From: H17-190 sp034435615
GTDB taxonomy: Bacteria; Chloroflexota; Dehalococcoidia; SM23-28-2; HRBIN24
Direction: 5' to 3'
Length of the DNA stretch: 35,393 bases
NCBI GenBank assembly: GCA_034435615.1
Contig: DAOTWZ010000083.1
Coordinates: 1 to 35,393 of the forward strand
This document shows positions 7,346 through 14,778 of this stretch, in pieces (the stretch's first letter is position 1; each line of letters opens with the position of its first letter). The translations under genes and the position numbers were made by a program. Below the pieces are notes generated by a model, which did no database searches, was not told the DNA's origin, and saw only the letters and a list, made by a program, of their open reading frames with translations.

Positions 7346-9022
7346 ATGGCTTCGCTCAGAGTCTTCAACCCCGTGGCCAGGTCTGTCCAGACGCGGCTGG
7401 AGCCCGCCCCCAGGCCGGCTGACCTGAACGGCAAGCGGGTGGGCCTCTACTGGAACATGAAGGCCGGGGGAGACGTGGCCCTGCGCCGGACGCAGGAGCT
7501 GCTGGCCCAGCGCTTTCCCCGGGCGCAGTTCGCCTTCTATCAGGGGGACGTGGGCTGGCTCATGCGCCACCTGACGCCCCGGGAGGCAGACCGCATCGCC
7601 CGGGAGGTGGACGTCCTCATCGGCACCACCAGCGACTGAGGGTCCTGCACGTCGTGGCTTGTCCACGACATGACCCTTCTGGAGCGGCGGGGCATACCTA
7701 CCGTCTCATACACGGCCCAGGGCTTCGTGCGGGACGCCCACCGCAGCGCCGAGAGCTTCGGCCTGCCGGAGCTGCCCATAGCCGTAGTCCCCAAGCCCTT
7801 CACCAATCAGGAGCCGGAGGAGATCCGCTCCATGGTGGACGGCGCCATTGAGCAGGTCATCGCCGGGCTGACGCAGGAGGTGGCCCGCACCGAGATGCCC
7901 AAAGAGCTGGTCTTCCTGGACGAGGAGTGGCTCACCTTCGACGGCGACGATGCCCTGGGCGCCTTCCAGGCCATGAACGAGCGCTTCCTCTCCTACGGCT
8001 GGAGCGATGGCCTCCCCCTGGTGCCCCCCACGGAGGAGGCGCTGGAGCGGATGCTGCGGGGGACGAGCCGCAGCCCGGAGGACGTGGTGGCGGTCCTGGA
8101 GCCGGGCTTCGGCATCGCCACGGTGGCCAAGATAGCGGCCAACGCCGTCATGGCCGGCTGCCGGCCGGAGCACCTGCCAGTGGTGATAGCCGCCGTGGAG
8201 TGCCTGGCGGAGCCCAAGATGTATCTGCGCAACAAGGCGATGTCCACCGGTCCCCACGCCCCCCTGCTGTGGGTGAACGGCCCCATCCGTCGCCAGATCG
8301 GCCTCAACAGCGGCGTCTGCGCCCTGGGGCCGGGCGCTCCCTCCTTCGCCAACACCGTCATCGGCCGGGCGGTGCGCCTCTGCATGATGAACGTGGGCCA
8401 CACCTACCCCGGCGTCTCGGACATGGACACGGTGGGCTCGCCCCTCAAGTACGCCGCCTGCGTGGCCGAGAACGAGGAGGAGTCCCCCTGGCCGCCCTAT
8501 CACACGGAGCACGGCTTCGACCCCGAGACCAGCACGGTGACCGTCCAGTTCGTCTACGGGATCTGCGAGCTGCACGACTTCCAGAGCGCCGAGCCGGAGC
8601 GGCTGGCGGAGGTCTTCGCCACGGCGGCCCTCAACGTCGCCCAGGTGCCCACCGGGATGTGGCTCATCGGCCGGCGGGCCGATCCCCGCTACGGGACGGA
8701 GGAGAAGGAGCACCACTGCCTCTTCATATGCCCCGAGCACGCCGCCGTCTTCCACAAGGCCGGCTGGGACAAGGGCGACATCCGCCGCGCCCTCCACCGC
8801 CGGGCCCGCCTCCCCTTCCGCCTTCTGATGCTGAACAAGGAGCCCCAGGCCCTGACGCTGGCCCACCCGGAGCTGGCCTGGCTCTGGGAGAGTCCCGACA
8901 CCCTCGTCCCCGTCCTGGAGGACGCCGACTGCTACGACATCGTGGTAGTGGGCGGGACGGCGGGCCGGGGCGCTTTCTTCTGGGGGGCCGGCGAGCCCGT
9001 CACCAAGCCCATCCAGCCCTAG
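7346..9022 (+). CDS. UGSC-family selenoprotein candidate, 558 aa, Sec at codon 98 (TGA 7637-7639)
   Basis: Two segments in one frame (7346-7636 and 7640-9022) are separated only by TGA at 7637-7639. Read through, the site is TSD-Sec-GSC, the defining motif of the UGSC (seleno)protein family, with Cys101 three residues after Sec98. The next residues (LLERRGIPTVSYT) continue the same alpha/beta fold, and ATG 7670 has no ribosome site, so a separate second gene is unlikely. Residues about 1-185 form the UGSC domain. Residues about 190-558 are a second domain I cannot name. It has a WSDGLPLVPPTEE motif (218-230), many cysteines, and a HHC..CPEH..H cluster (456-470) that could bind metal or take part in redox chemistry. 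GGGAGGG precedes ATG 7346. A NifU-C-like gene follows after 12 bases. The reaction is unknown. A TGC-to-TGA mutation of a Cys form is the alternative. Confidence 0.85.
7640..7676 (+). promoter_or_regulatory. SECIS-like hairpin immediately after the in-frame TGA
   Basis: Lower stem GGGTC (7640-7644) pairs with GACCC (7672-7676). The upper stem GTCGTGG (7651-7657) pairs perfectly with CCACGAC (7663-7669) around a CTTGT loop. Taking the T of TGA as 1, the apical loop is at 22-26, close to that of the E. coli fdhF SECIS (about 21-26), and it contains GT. The bulged U of the E. coli element is not evident. It would recruit SelB with Sec-tRNA; no sel genes are in this window. Confidence 0.6.
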
Positions 9023-9034
9023 GAGGGAGGTAGC

Positions 9035-9295
9035 ATGGCCAAGGACGCCCTGGCCGAGTTCATCGTTCGCCAGCTCCGGACCATCGTCCAGCCGGAGAGC
9101 GACGTCGAGCTGCTGGACGTGGAGGGGGGAGTGGCCCGCATCCTCTATCGCCGGGGCTACAACCCGGAGTGCCCGGAGTGCGTCATGTCAGCCGATGACC
9201 TGCGGGCCTACCTGCTGGAGATCTTCGCCGAGAAGGCGCCCCACATCCGGGACGTCCAGCTAGACGTGGTGGAGCAGGGACAGCTGGCCAGCTAG
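9035..9295 (+). CDS. NifU C-terminal-domain-like protein, 86 aa
   Basis: A small single-domain protein. The pattern DVELLDVEGGVARILYRRG, then CPEC (Cys46, Cys49), then a helix and a final strand VQLDVVEQG, resembles the Nfu/NifU C-terminal Fe-S carrier domain, where a CxxC pair holds a cluster between two subunits. The match is partial (no classic GACxxCPxS), so the assignment is tentative. GGAGGGAGGT ends just before the ATG and the gap to the UGSC stop is 12 bases, so the two are almost certainly co-translated. That pairing suggests cluster or redox service to the selenoprotein. The stop is within CTAG 9292-9295, shared with the convergent RDD gene. Confidence 0.6.
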   Translation: MAKDALAEFIVRQLRTIVQPESDVELLDVEGGVARILYRRGYNPECPECVMSADDLRAYLLEIFAEKAPHIRDVQLDVVEQGQLAS

Positions 9296-9900
9296 GCCCG
9301 CTGGCCCCCGGCCGGCGCGTCCTCCCTCGCCGCCGGGGCGTCCGTCCTCACCACCGTCAGGCCCAGCAGCTTGTCCTGGAGGCTCTGCCGCCGGCCGTCA
9401 ACCACCATCCACAGGTGTCCCAGGGCGCCCAGGACGAAGACGGCCAGCAGCAGATAGATGACCGTCACATCGGCGGCGCTGAGGCCGCCCGGGCGGTCAC
9501 CGAAGCCGAACATGAGGAGCACCAGGGGCGCCAGCAGAAAGACGAGGAGCAACAGCGAGCGCAGCAGCGCCCTTCCCAGGCCCGGCGGGCCACCGCTCCG
9601 CAGGTCCACCAGGCGAAGGCCCAGCACCCACATCCCTGGCGTCCTTCCCCAGGCGTAGGACAGGAAGAAGTAGCCCAGCGGCACCATGACCAGGAGCGAA
9701 GGGAAGAGCTGAGGGACTCCAGCGGCGCCGTTCCCCGTCCCCTCCCGATCAGGCGGCCCGGAGGCGAAGAGGAGGGCCAGCAGGATATAGGGGAGCGCCA
9801 GCCCCAGCAGGACGTCCACCAAGAAGGCGGGCAAACGCCGGCCGATGCCCGAATAGGTGGCCGGGCGGCCCCCAGCGGGGGGAGGAGAGGCCTCGGACAA
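9292..9900 (-). CDS. RDD family membrane protein
   Basis: A 202-residue integral membrane protein with the RDD signature: RRLPAFLVD (21-29) at the start of the first membrane helix, WGRTPGMWVLGLRLVD (84-99), and RRQSLQDKLLGLTVV near the C-terminus. Hydrophobic helices lie at about 25-46, 65-85, 112-131 and 146-167. The function of such proteins is generally unknown; some relate to sodium/proton or toxin-protection roles. AAGGAGG precedes the ATG. It is transcribed towards the NifU-like gene and overlaps it by four bases. Confidence 0.88.
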   Translation of the reverse strand: MSEASPPPAGGRPATYSGIGRRLPAFLVDVLLGLALPYILLALLFASGPPDREGTGNGAAGVPQLFPSLLVMVPLGYFFLSYAWGRTPGMWVLGLRLVDLRSGGPPGLGRALLRSLLLLVFLLAPLVLLMFGFGDRPGGLSAADVTVIYLLLAVFVLGALGHLWMVVDGRRQSLQDKLLGLTVVRTDAPAAREDAPAGGQRA

Positions 9901-10091
9901 GCTGGCCTCCTTTCGCGGGCTGCCAGGGCAACGAGGGCGAAAGCGGCTGGCCCCCGCCCGATGGGGCCATCCTAGGGGCCCCTACGGCCGCTGTCAATCT
10001 CCCGGGCCGCCATTCCCCCCTCTGGCCGGCGGTGATAATACTAGAGCTTGAGACGTCATTGGAGGGCAGACGAGCCCGGGAGGTACCAGGC

Positions 10092-11030
10092 ATGAAGTTC
10101 GGCATACAGACCAGCCAGGCCCATCACACCTGGGAAGAGATGCTCGCTTTCTGGCAGGAGTTGGACCGCAACTCTCCCTTTGACTCCCTGTGGACGGTAG
10201 ACCATTACCTGACCGGCTTCGGCTCCCCGGCCGACGCCGGCGGCCCCTACATGGACGGCTGGGCGCTCCTGGCCGCCCTGGCCCAGGCCACCAGCCGTCT
10301 GCGGGTGGGGATCCTGGTCAACGCTGTCACCTTCCGCCATCCGGCGGTGGTGGCCAAGATGGGGACGACCATAGACCACATCTCCGGCGGCCGCTTCTCC
10401 CTGGGCATGGGGGCCGCCTGGCACGTCCTGGAGCACCGGGCCTACGGCTTCCCCTTCCCCAGCGCCCGGGAACGGCTGGAGCGGCTGGAGGAGGCCGTCC
10501 ACTACATCAAGCTGCTGTGGACCAGCGACGGCCCCGTGAGCTGGCGGGGCCGCTACTACGAACTGAACGAGGCCCCCTTCAGCCCGCGCAACCTGCAACA
10601 GCCCCACCCGCCCATCGTGGTGGGAGGAGGCGGCGAGCGACGGACGCTGCGCATCGCCGCTCGCTACGGGGACGCCATGAACTGCATGGGCTCCCCGGAG
10701 ACGCTCCGCCACAAGGCGGAGGTGATGCGCCAGCACTGCCAGTCGGTGGGGCGGGACGCCAGCCAGGTCAGGGTCACCGCCCTCGTCCCCTTCCTGCCCC
10801 CCGACGCCGAGCCCGAGCGCCGGGAGCGCATCGTCCGCATGTTCGCCTTCGGGCGGGGCGAGGAGGAGGCGCGCCGCCTGGTGCTGGCGGGCGAGCCGGA
10901 CGAGATGCTGGAGCGGCTCCACCAGTACGTCGAGGCGGGCGTGGAGGAGGTCTACCTCCAGCCCTACGTGCGTCTACGCCCCCGGCCCTTCCTGGACTTC
11001 GCCGAGCGCGTCCTCTCCCGCCTGGGCTAG
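10092..11030 (+). CDS. luciferase-like, F420-type oxidoreductase
   Basis: A 312-residue luciferase-superfamily enzyme of the usual length for F420-dependent members. Features: MKFGIQTSQ first strand, WTVDHYLTG (about 34-42), ISGGRFSLGMGAAW in the fifth strand region, and QPHPPIVVGGGG towards the end of the barrel. GGGAGGT before ATG 10092 selects this start over an in-frame site 60 bases earlier. The cofactor cannot be decided between FMN and F420; the short length and GGGGERR pattern favour F420. It stands alone, divergent from the RDD gene; the 191 bases between them hold no clear promoter beyond a GATAAT-like -10 near 10034. Confidence 0.88.
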   Translation: MKFGIQTSQAHHTWEEMLAFWQELDRNSPFDSLWTVDHYLTGFGSPADAGGPYMDGWALLAALAQATSRLRVGILVNAVTFRHPAVVAKMGTTIDHISGGRFSLGMGAAWHVLEHRAYGFPFPSARERLERLEEAVHYIKLLWTSDGPVSWRGRYYELNEAPFSPRNLQQPHPPIVVGGGGERRTLRIAARYGDAMNCMGSPETLRHKAEVMRQHCQSVGRDASQVRVTALVPFLPPDAEPERRERIVRMFAFGRGEEEARRLVLAGEPDEMLERLHQYVEAGVEEVYLQPYVRLRPRPFLDFAERVLSRLG

Positions 11031-11062
11031 TCCCCTCGCCGTCGCTGGCTGGCGCAGACCCC

Positions 11063-11091
11063 TTGCCGGGGGGTAGGGTTTGCGGTAACAT
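11063..11091 (+). promoter_or_regulatory. promoter of the copper ATPase gene
   Basis: TTGCCG (11063-11068) and TAACAT (11086-11091) are 17 bases apart, 34 bases before the copA ATG. I see no palindromic CsoR/CueR-type operator, so the regulator is not apparent. Confidence 0.45.
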
Positions 11092-11124
11092 GGCCCTAGA
11101 CACGCCAGAGAGGGAGGGAGCCGC

Positions 11125-13707
11125 ATGGCTAGCAGGGCCGACGAGCGAGAGGGGCCGCTGCAACTGACCGTCCCCGTGGAGGGGATGACCTGCGCCGCCT
11201 GCGTCAACCGCGTGGAACGTGCCCTGAAGCGGTTGCCCGGCGTGCTTGACGCGCGCGTCAGTCTGGCCGCTGGCCGCGCCGGCCTGGAGATAGACCCCTC
11301 CCGGGTCTCCCTCTCCACCATCGCCCAGGCGGTGGAGGAGGCCGGCTACGAAGTGCCCCTGGACACCGTCCGCTTCCACCTCTCGGCCCGCGGGGAGGCT
11401 GAGGCGGCCCGCATCAGGGAGGCGCTGGAGCGCCTCGCAGGCGTCGTCCAGGTGGAGGTGGGGCCGGACGGCACCGTCAGCGTCCGCTACCTGCGGGAGA
11501 GCATCGGGCCGGGGCGGCTGAAGAGAGCGCTGCGGGAGCTGGGGTACGAGGTGTCGGAGCGGCTGGCCGAAGAGGAGGGGCTGGACCGGGAGCGCCAGGC
11601 CCGCCAGCAGGAGATACGGCGGCAGTTCGTCAATCTGCTCATCGTCACCCCGCTGGCCGCTCTGGTGATGCTGGGCATGTTCCACGCCTACTGGCCCCTC
11701 AGCCTCTTCGTCCCCTCCTGGCTGGGCAACCGCTGGCTGATGCTGGGCCTCACCACCCCCATCGTCCTGGGGCCAGCCCGCCAGTTCTTCCTTCGCAGCG
11801 TCAGCGGCCTGCGCCATGGCGTGGCCGACATGAACCTCCTGTACGCCACCGGCATCGGCGCCGCCTATCTCATCGCCCTCATCAACACTGCCTGGCCGGA
11901 GGCTGGCTTCGGCGGGCGGGACGCCACCTTCTACGAGGCGGTGGCCATGCTCACCCTCTTCATCGTCCTGGGCCGCTACCTGGAGGCCCTCACCCGCGGC
12001 CGCGCCTCCGAGGCCATTCGCCGCCTCATGGCCCTCCAGCCGCAGCGGGCCCGCCTCCTCCGCGATGGCCAGGAGATAGAGGTGCCGGCCGACGAGGTGG
12101 AGGTGGGCGACATCTGCCTCGTCCGCCCCGGCGAGGCGGTGCCGGTGGACGGCGTCATCGTCGAGGGCTACTCGGCGGTGGACGAGTCCCTGGTCACCGG
12201 CGAGAGCCTCCCCGTGGAGAAGACGACGGGCGATACCGTCCTCGCCGGCACCCTGAACCGCACCGGCGCCTTCAAGCTGCGGGCCGTCCGCGTGGGCAGG
12301 GAGACGACCCTGGCCCAGATCGTGCGGCTGGTGGAGGAGGCCCAGGCCAGCCGCGCCCCCATCCAGCGCCTGGCCGACTGGGTGGCCGGCCACTTCATCC
12401 TGGGCGTCCACCTGCTGGCCCTGGCCACCTTCGCCTTCTGGTTCTTCTACGGCTACGACCGCTGGTTCCAGCCCGAAAGCCGTCTCCTCCTCTCCGCCGG
12501 TGCCCTGGGCCAGATGGGCGCCTTCGGCTTCGCCTTCTTGATGTCGGTGACGGTGCTGGTCATCTCCTGCCCCTGCGCTGTGGGGCTGGCCACCCCGGCC
12601 GCCGTCATGGCCGGCACGGGCATCGCCGCCAGCCAGGGGATCCTCTTCAAGGGCGCCGACGCCATCGAGGCCACCGCCCGTCTCCAGGTCATCGTTTTCG
12701 ACAAGACGGGCACCCTGACCCAGGGTCGGCCCTCCCTCACCGACGTGGTGGCCCTCCCCGGGACGACGGCGGAGGAGGTGCTGGCCTGGGCGGCCATCGC
12801 CGAGCGTCGCTCCGAGCACCCCCTGGGCGAGGCCGTCCTGACGGGCGCCCGGGAGCGGGGCCTCCAGCCCCCCGAGCCCCAGGAGTTCCGCGCCCTGCCC
12901 GGCCAGGGCGTGGAGGCACGCCTGGACGGGCGGACCGTCATCCTGGGGAACCGCCGCCTGATGTCCGAGGCCGGCGTGGACATCCTCCCCCTGGAGGAGC
13001 AGGCCCAGCGCCTGGAGGAAGAGGGGAAGACGGTGGTCTTCGTGGCCCTGGACGGCCGGCCCCTGGGGCTGCTGGCGGTGGCGGATACCCCCAAGCCCAC
13101 GGCCGCCCAGGCGGTGGCGGAGCTGCGGCGGATGGGCCTCCAGGTGGCGATGCTCAGCGGCGATAACTGGCGGACGGCCAGGGCCATAGCCCGCAGCCTG
13201 GGCATAGAGCAGGTGCTGGCGGAGGTGCTGCCCCAGGGGAAGGCCGAGGCGCTGCGCCAGCTCCAGGAGCAGGGGCTGCGCGTCGCCATGGTAGGCGACG
13301 GCATCAACGACGCCCCCGCCCTGGCCCAGGCCGACGTGGGCATGGCCATCGGCTCGGGGACGGACATCGCCAAGGAGACGGGCCACGTCATCCTCGTCCG
13401 TGACGACCCCCTGGACGTGGTGGCCGCCATAGAGACGGCCCGCTTCACCATGAAGAAGGTGCGGGAGAACCTGGCCTGGGCCTTCGTCTACAACCTGGTG
13501 ACGCTGCCCGTAGCTGCCGGCGTCCTCTATCCTCTCACGGGCCGCATGGTGGGCCCGGAGGTGGCGGCCCTCCTCATGGCCCTCAGCTCCCTCTCCGTGA
13601 GCCTCAACAGCGCCAGCATGCGGGGCTGGCGGCCACGTCGCAGGAGCGGGCCGGCGTCCCCCGCCCCGGTAGCCCCCCGACCCCTGCCCCAGGAGGTGGG
13701 ACGATGA
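11125..13707 (+). CDS. copA: Cu+-exporting P1B-type ATPase
   Basis: An 860-residue heavy-metal ATPase that pumps Cu+ (or Ag+) out of the cytoplasm. In order: an N-terminal HMA domain with GMTCAAC (Cys23, Cys26); a second HMA-like fold (about 82-143) without its CxxC; transmembrane helices; actuator loop TGES (358-361); the transmembrane CPC site (482-484); phosphorylated Asp526 in DKTGTLT; SEHPL (563-567) of the nucleotide domain; GDGINDAP (724-731); and the class 1B-1 residues YN (789-790) and MALSS (818-822), which point to monovalent copper. AGGGAGGG precedes the ATG. The stop overlaps the next ATG (ATGA), so the following small membrane protein is translationally coupled. No CopZ chaperone or CsoR is in the window. 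Confidence 0.97.
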   Translation: MASRADEREGPLQLTVPVEGMTCAACVNRVERALKRLPGVLDARVSLAAGRAGLEIDPSRVSLSTIAQAVEEAGYEVPLDTVRFHLSARGEAEAARIREALERLAGVVQVEVGPDGTVSVRYLRESIGPGRLKRALRELGYEVSERLAEEEGLDRERQARQQEIRRQFVNLLIVTPLAALVMLGMFHAYWPLSLFVPSWLGNRWLMLGLTTPIVLGPARQFFLRSVSGLRHGVADMNLLYATGIGAAYLIALINTAWPEAGFGGRDATFYEAVAMLTLFIVLGRYLEALTRGRASEAIRRLMALQPQRARLLRDGQEIEVPADEVEVGDICLVRPGEAVPVDGVIVEGYSAVDESLVTGESLPVEKTTGDTVLAGTLNRTGAFKLRAVRVGRETTLAQIVRLVEEAQASRAPIQRLADWVAGHFILGVHLLALATFAFWFFYGYDRWFQPESRLLLSAGALGQMGAFGFAFLMSVTVLVISCPCAVGLATPAAVMAGTGIAASQGILFKGADAIEATARLQVIVFDKTGTLTQGRPSLTDVVALPGTTAEEVLAWAAIAERRSEHPLGEAVLTGARERGLQPPEPQEFRALPGQGVEARLDGRTVILGNRRLMSEAGVDILPLEEQAQRLEEEGKTVVFVALDGRPLGLLAVADTPKPTAAQAVAELRRMGLQVAMLSGDNWRTARAIARSLGIEQVLAEVLPQGKAEALRQLQEQGLRVAMVGDGINDAPALAQADVGMAIGSGTDIAKETGHVILVRDDPLDVVAAIETARFTMKKVRENLAWAFVYNLVTLPVAAGVLYPLTGRMVGPEVAALLMALSSLSVSLNSASMRGWRPRRRSGPASPAPVAPRPLPQEVGR

Positions 13708-13904
13708 GTCCGCGACGGATGCTAGGCCCTCTCGTCTATGGCGGTCTGAGCCTGCTGGCCGGCCTCCTCTTCCTGGTGGCCGCCTCTATCTGGAGCGACG
13801 CCGGCTGGGGGCAGCGGCTGGGCGGGGCGGCCTGGGTGGCGCTCCTCTCCCTCATCGTCCTCATGCCCGTCGTCATACCGTGGGCCAGGCGACGCTCCTC
13901 CTGA
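13704..13904 (+). CDS. small two-helix membrane protein, 66 aa
   Basis: The ATG overlaps the copA stop as ATGA, and the copA tail contains AGGAGGT just upstream, so it is translated from the same message. Two hydrophobic segments (about 8-29 and 41-60) flank a short WSDAGWGQR loop, with an Arg-rich C-terminus expected in the cytoplasm. No known family is recognised. The tight coupling suggests an accessory or stabilising subunit for the copper pump, which is inference only. Confidence 0.75.
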   Translation: MSPRRMLGPLVYGGLSLLAGLLFLVAASIWSDAGWGQRLGGAAWVALLSLIVLMPVVIPWARRRSS

Positions 13905-13935
13905 GGGGGCGCCGTTGACTGCCCGGGCGCTCCCC
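13905..13935 (+). terminator. hairpin directly after the copA operon stop
   Basis: GGGGGCGC (13905-13912) pairs with GCGC-T-CCCC (13927-13935, T13931 bulged), starting right after the TGA at 13902-13904. The -35 of the next promoter lies in its loop. Confidence 0.4.
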
Positions 13936-13941
13936 TAATAT
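13915..13941 (+). promoter_or_regulatory. candidate promoter of the crotonase gene
   Basis: TTGACT (13915-13920) and TAATAT (13936-13941) are 15 bases apart, slightly short, and 37 bases before the crotonase ATG. It overlaps the terminator-like hairpin of the upstream operon. Confidence 0.4.
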
Positions 13942-13977
13942 CGTTGGGCCAGCACAGACTGGCACAGGAGGGAAGCC

Positions 13978-14778
13978 ATGCCGGCCGCAGTCCACGTCTC
14001 CTATCCCGCCGACGGAGTGGGGCTCATCGTCATGGACAACCCGCCCCGCAACTTCGGCTCCTTCGAGCTGCTGCAGAAGGTGGAGACCGCCCTGGAGGAG
14101 GTGAAGAGGGCCGGCTGCACAGTCGCCGTCCTCGCCTCTGACATCCCCGGCTACTTCATGGCCCACGCTTACCTGACGGACCTCGTGGGCTCCCTGGGTG
14201 GCGGCCCCACCAGCGGCGACCCGAGAGTGTGGCGCCGCCTGACCAACGAGCTGGAGCAGGGGCCTCTCGTCACCATCGCCGCTAACAACGGCCAAGCCTG
14301 GGGCGGCGGCTCCGAGCTCTCCTGGGCCCGCAATCTGCGCATAGCCGCCCGCTCCGCCACCTACGGCCAGCCGGAGGTGCTCCTGGGCATCATCCCCGGC
14401 GCCGGCGGCTGCGTCCGCCTCCCGCGCCTGGTGGGGCTCTCCAAGGCCATGGAGCTGGTCCTCACCGGCGAGCCCATAACGGCGGAACAGGCCCTCCAGT
14501 ACGGCCTCGTCCACCGCGTGGTGCCCGACGACCGCCTGCGGGAGGAGGCCATTGCCTGGGCGGCCCGCATCGCTGCCCTGCCCAGGTGGGCGGTGCAGGC
14601 AGCCAAGCGGGCGCTGGTGCAGGGGATGGACCTCCCGCTGGAGCACGCCATCCGCCTGGAGGGTTACATATTCAACTCCACGGTGCGGCCGGCCGTCCTG
14701 GAGATAATGCGCCAGGTGCAGGAGCGCTACGAAGCCGGCGCCGACTCCTACGAAGCGCTGGGGCTCCCCCGTCCCTAG
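13978..14778 (+). CDS. enoyl-CoA hydratase/isomerase (crotonase) family protein
   Basis: A 266-residue crotonase-fold enzyme acting on acyl-CoA thioesters. The active-site block GQAWGGGSELSWA supplies Glu113, and YGQPEVLLGIIPGAGG supplies Glu133 and the oxyanion-hole glycines. Both glutamates used for water addition in enoyl-CoA hydratase are present. The N-terminal oxyanion region (MDNPPRNFGS) is shorter and less typical than the usual NRPxxxNA, and residues 54-80 are unusual (IPGYFMAHAYL). Substrate preference may therefore differ from plain beta-oxidation. AGGAGGG precedes the ATG. The TAG lies within CTAG 14775-14778, shared with the convergent lipoprotein gene. Confidence 0.92.
   Translation: MPAAVHVSYPADGVGLIVMDNPPRNFGSFELLQKVETALEEVKRAGCTVAVLASDIPGYFMAHAYLTDLVGSLGGGPTSGDPRVWRRLTNELEQGPLVTIAANNGQAWGGGSELSWARNLRIAARSATYGQPEVLLGIIPGAGGCVRLPRLVGLSKAMELVLTGEPITAEQALQYGLVHRVVPDDRLREEAIAWAARIAALPRWAVQAAKRALVQGMDLPLEHAIRLEGYIFNSTVRPAVLEIMRQVQERYEAGADSYEALGLPRP

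Noticed and set aside
7670..9022. A separate gene starting at ATG 7670, after a 97-aa gene ending at 7639
   Set aside because: No ribosome binding site before 7670; the frame is identical, and the TGA falls exactly at the Sec position of a UGSC motif.
10774..13386. 870-aa antisense reading frame over copA
   Set aside because: Low-complexity His/Gly/Gln/Ala composition, no motifs, no start signals; a shadow of the ATPase gene.
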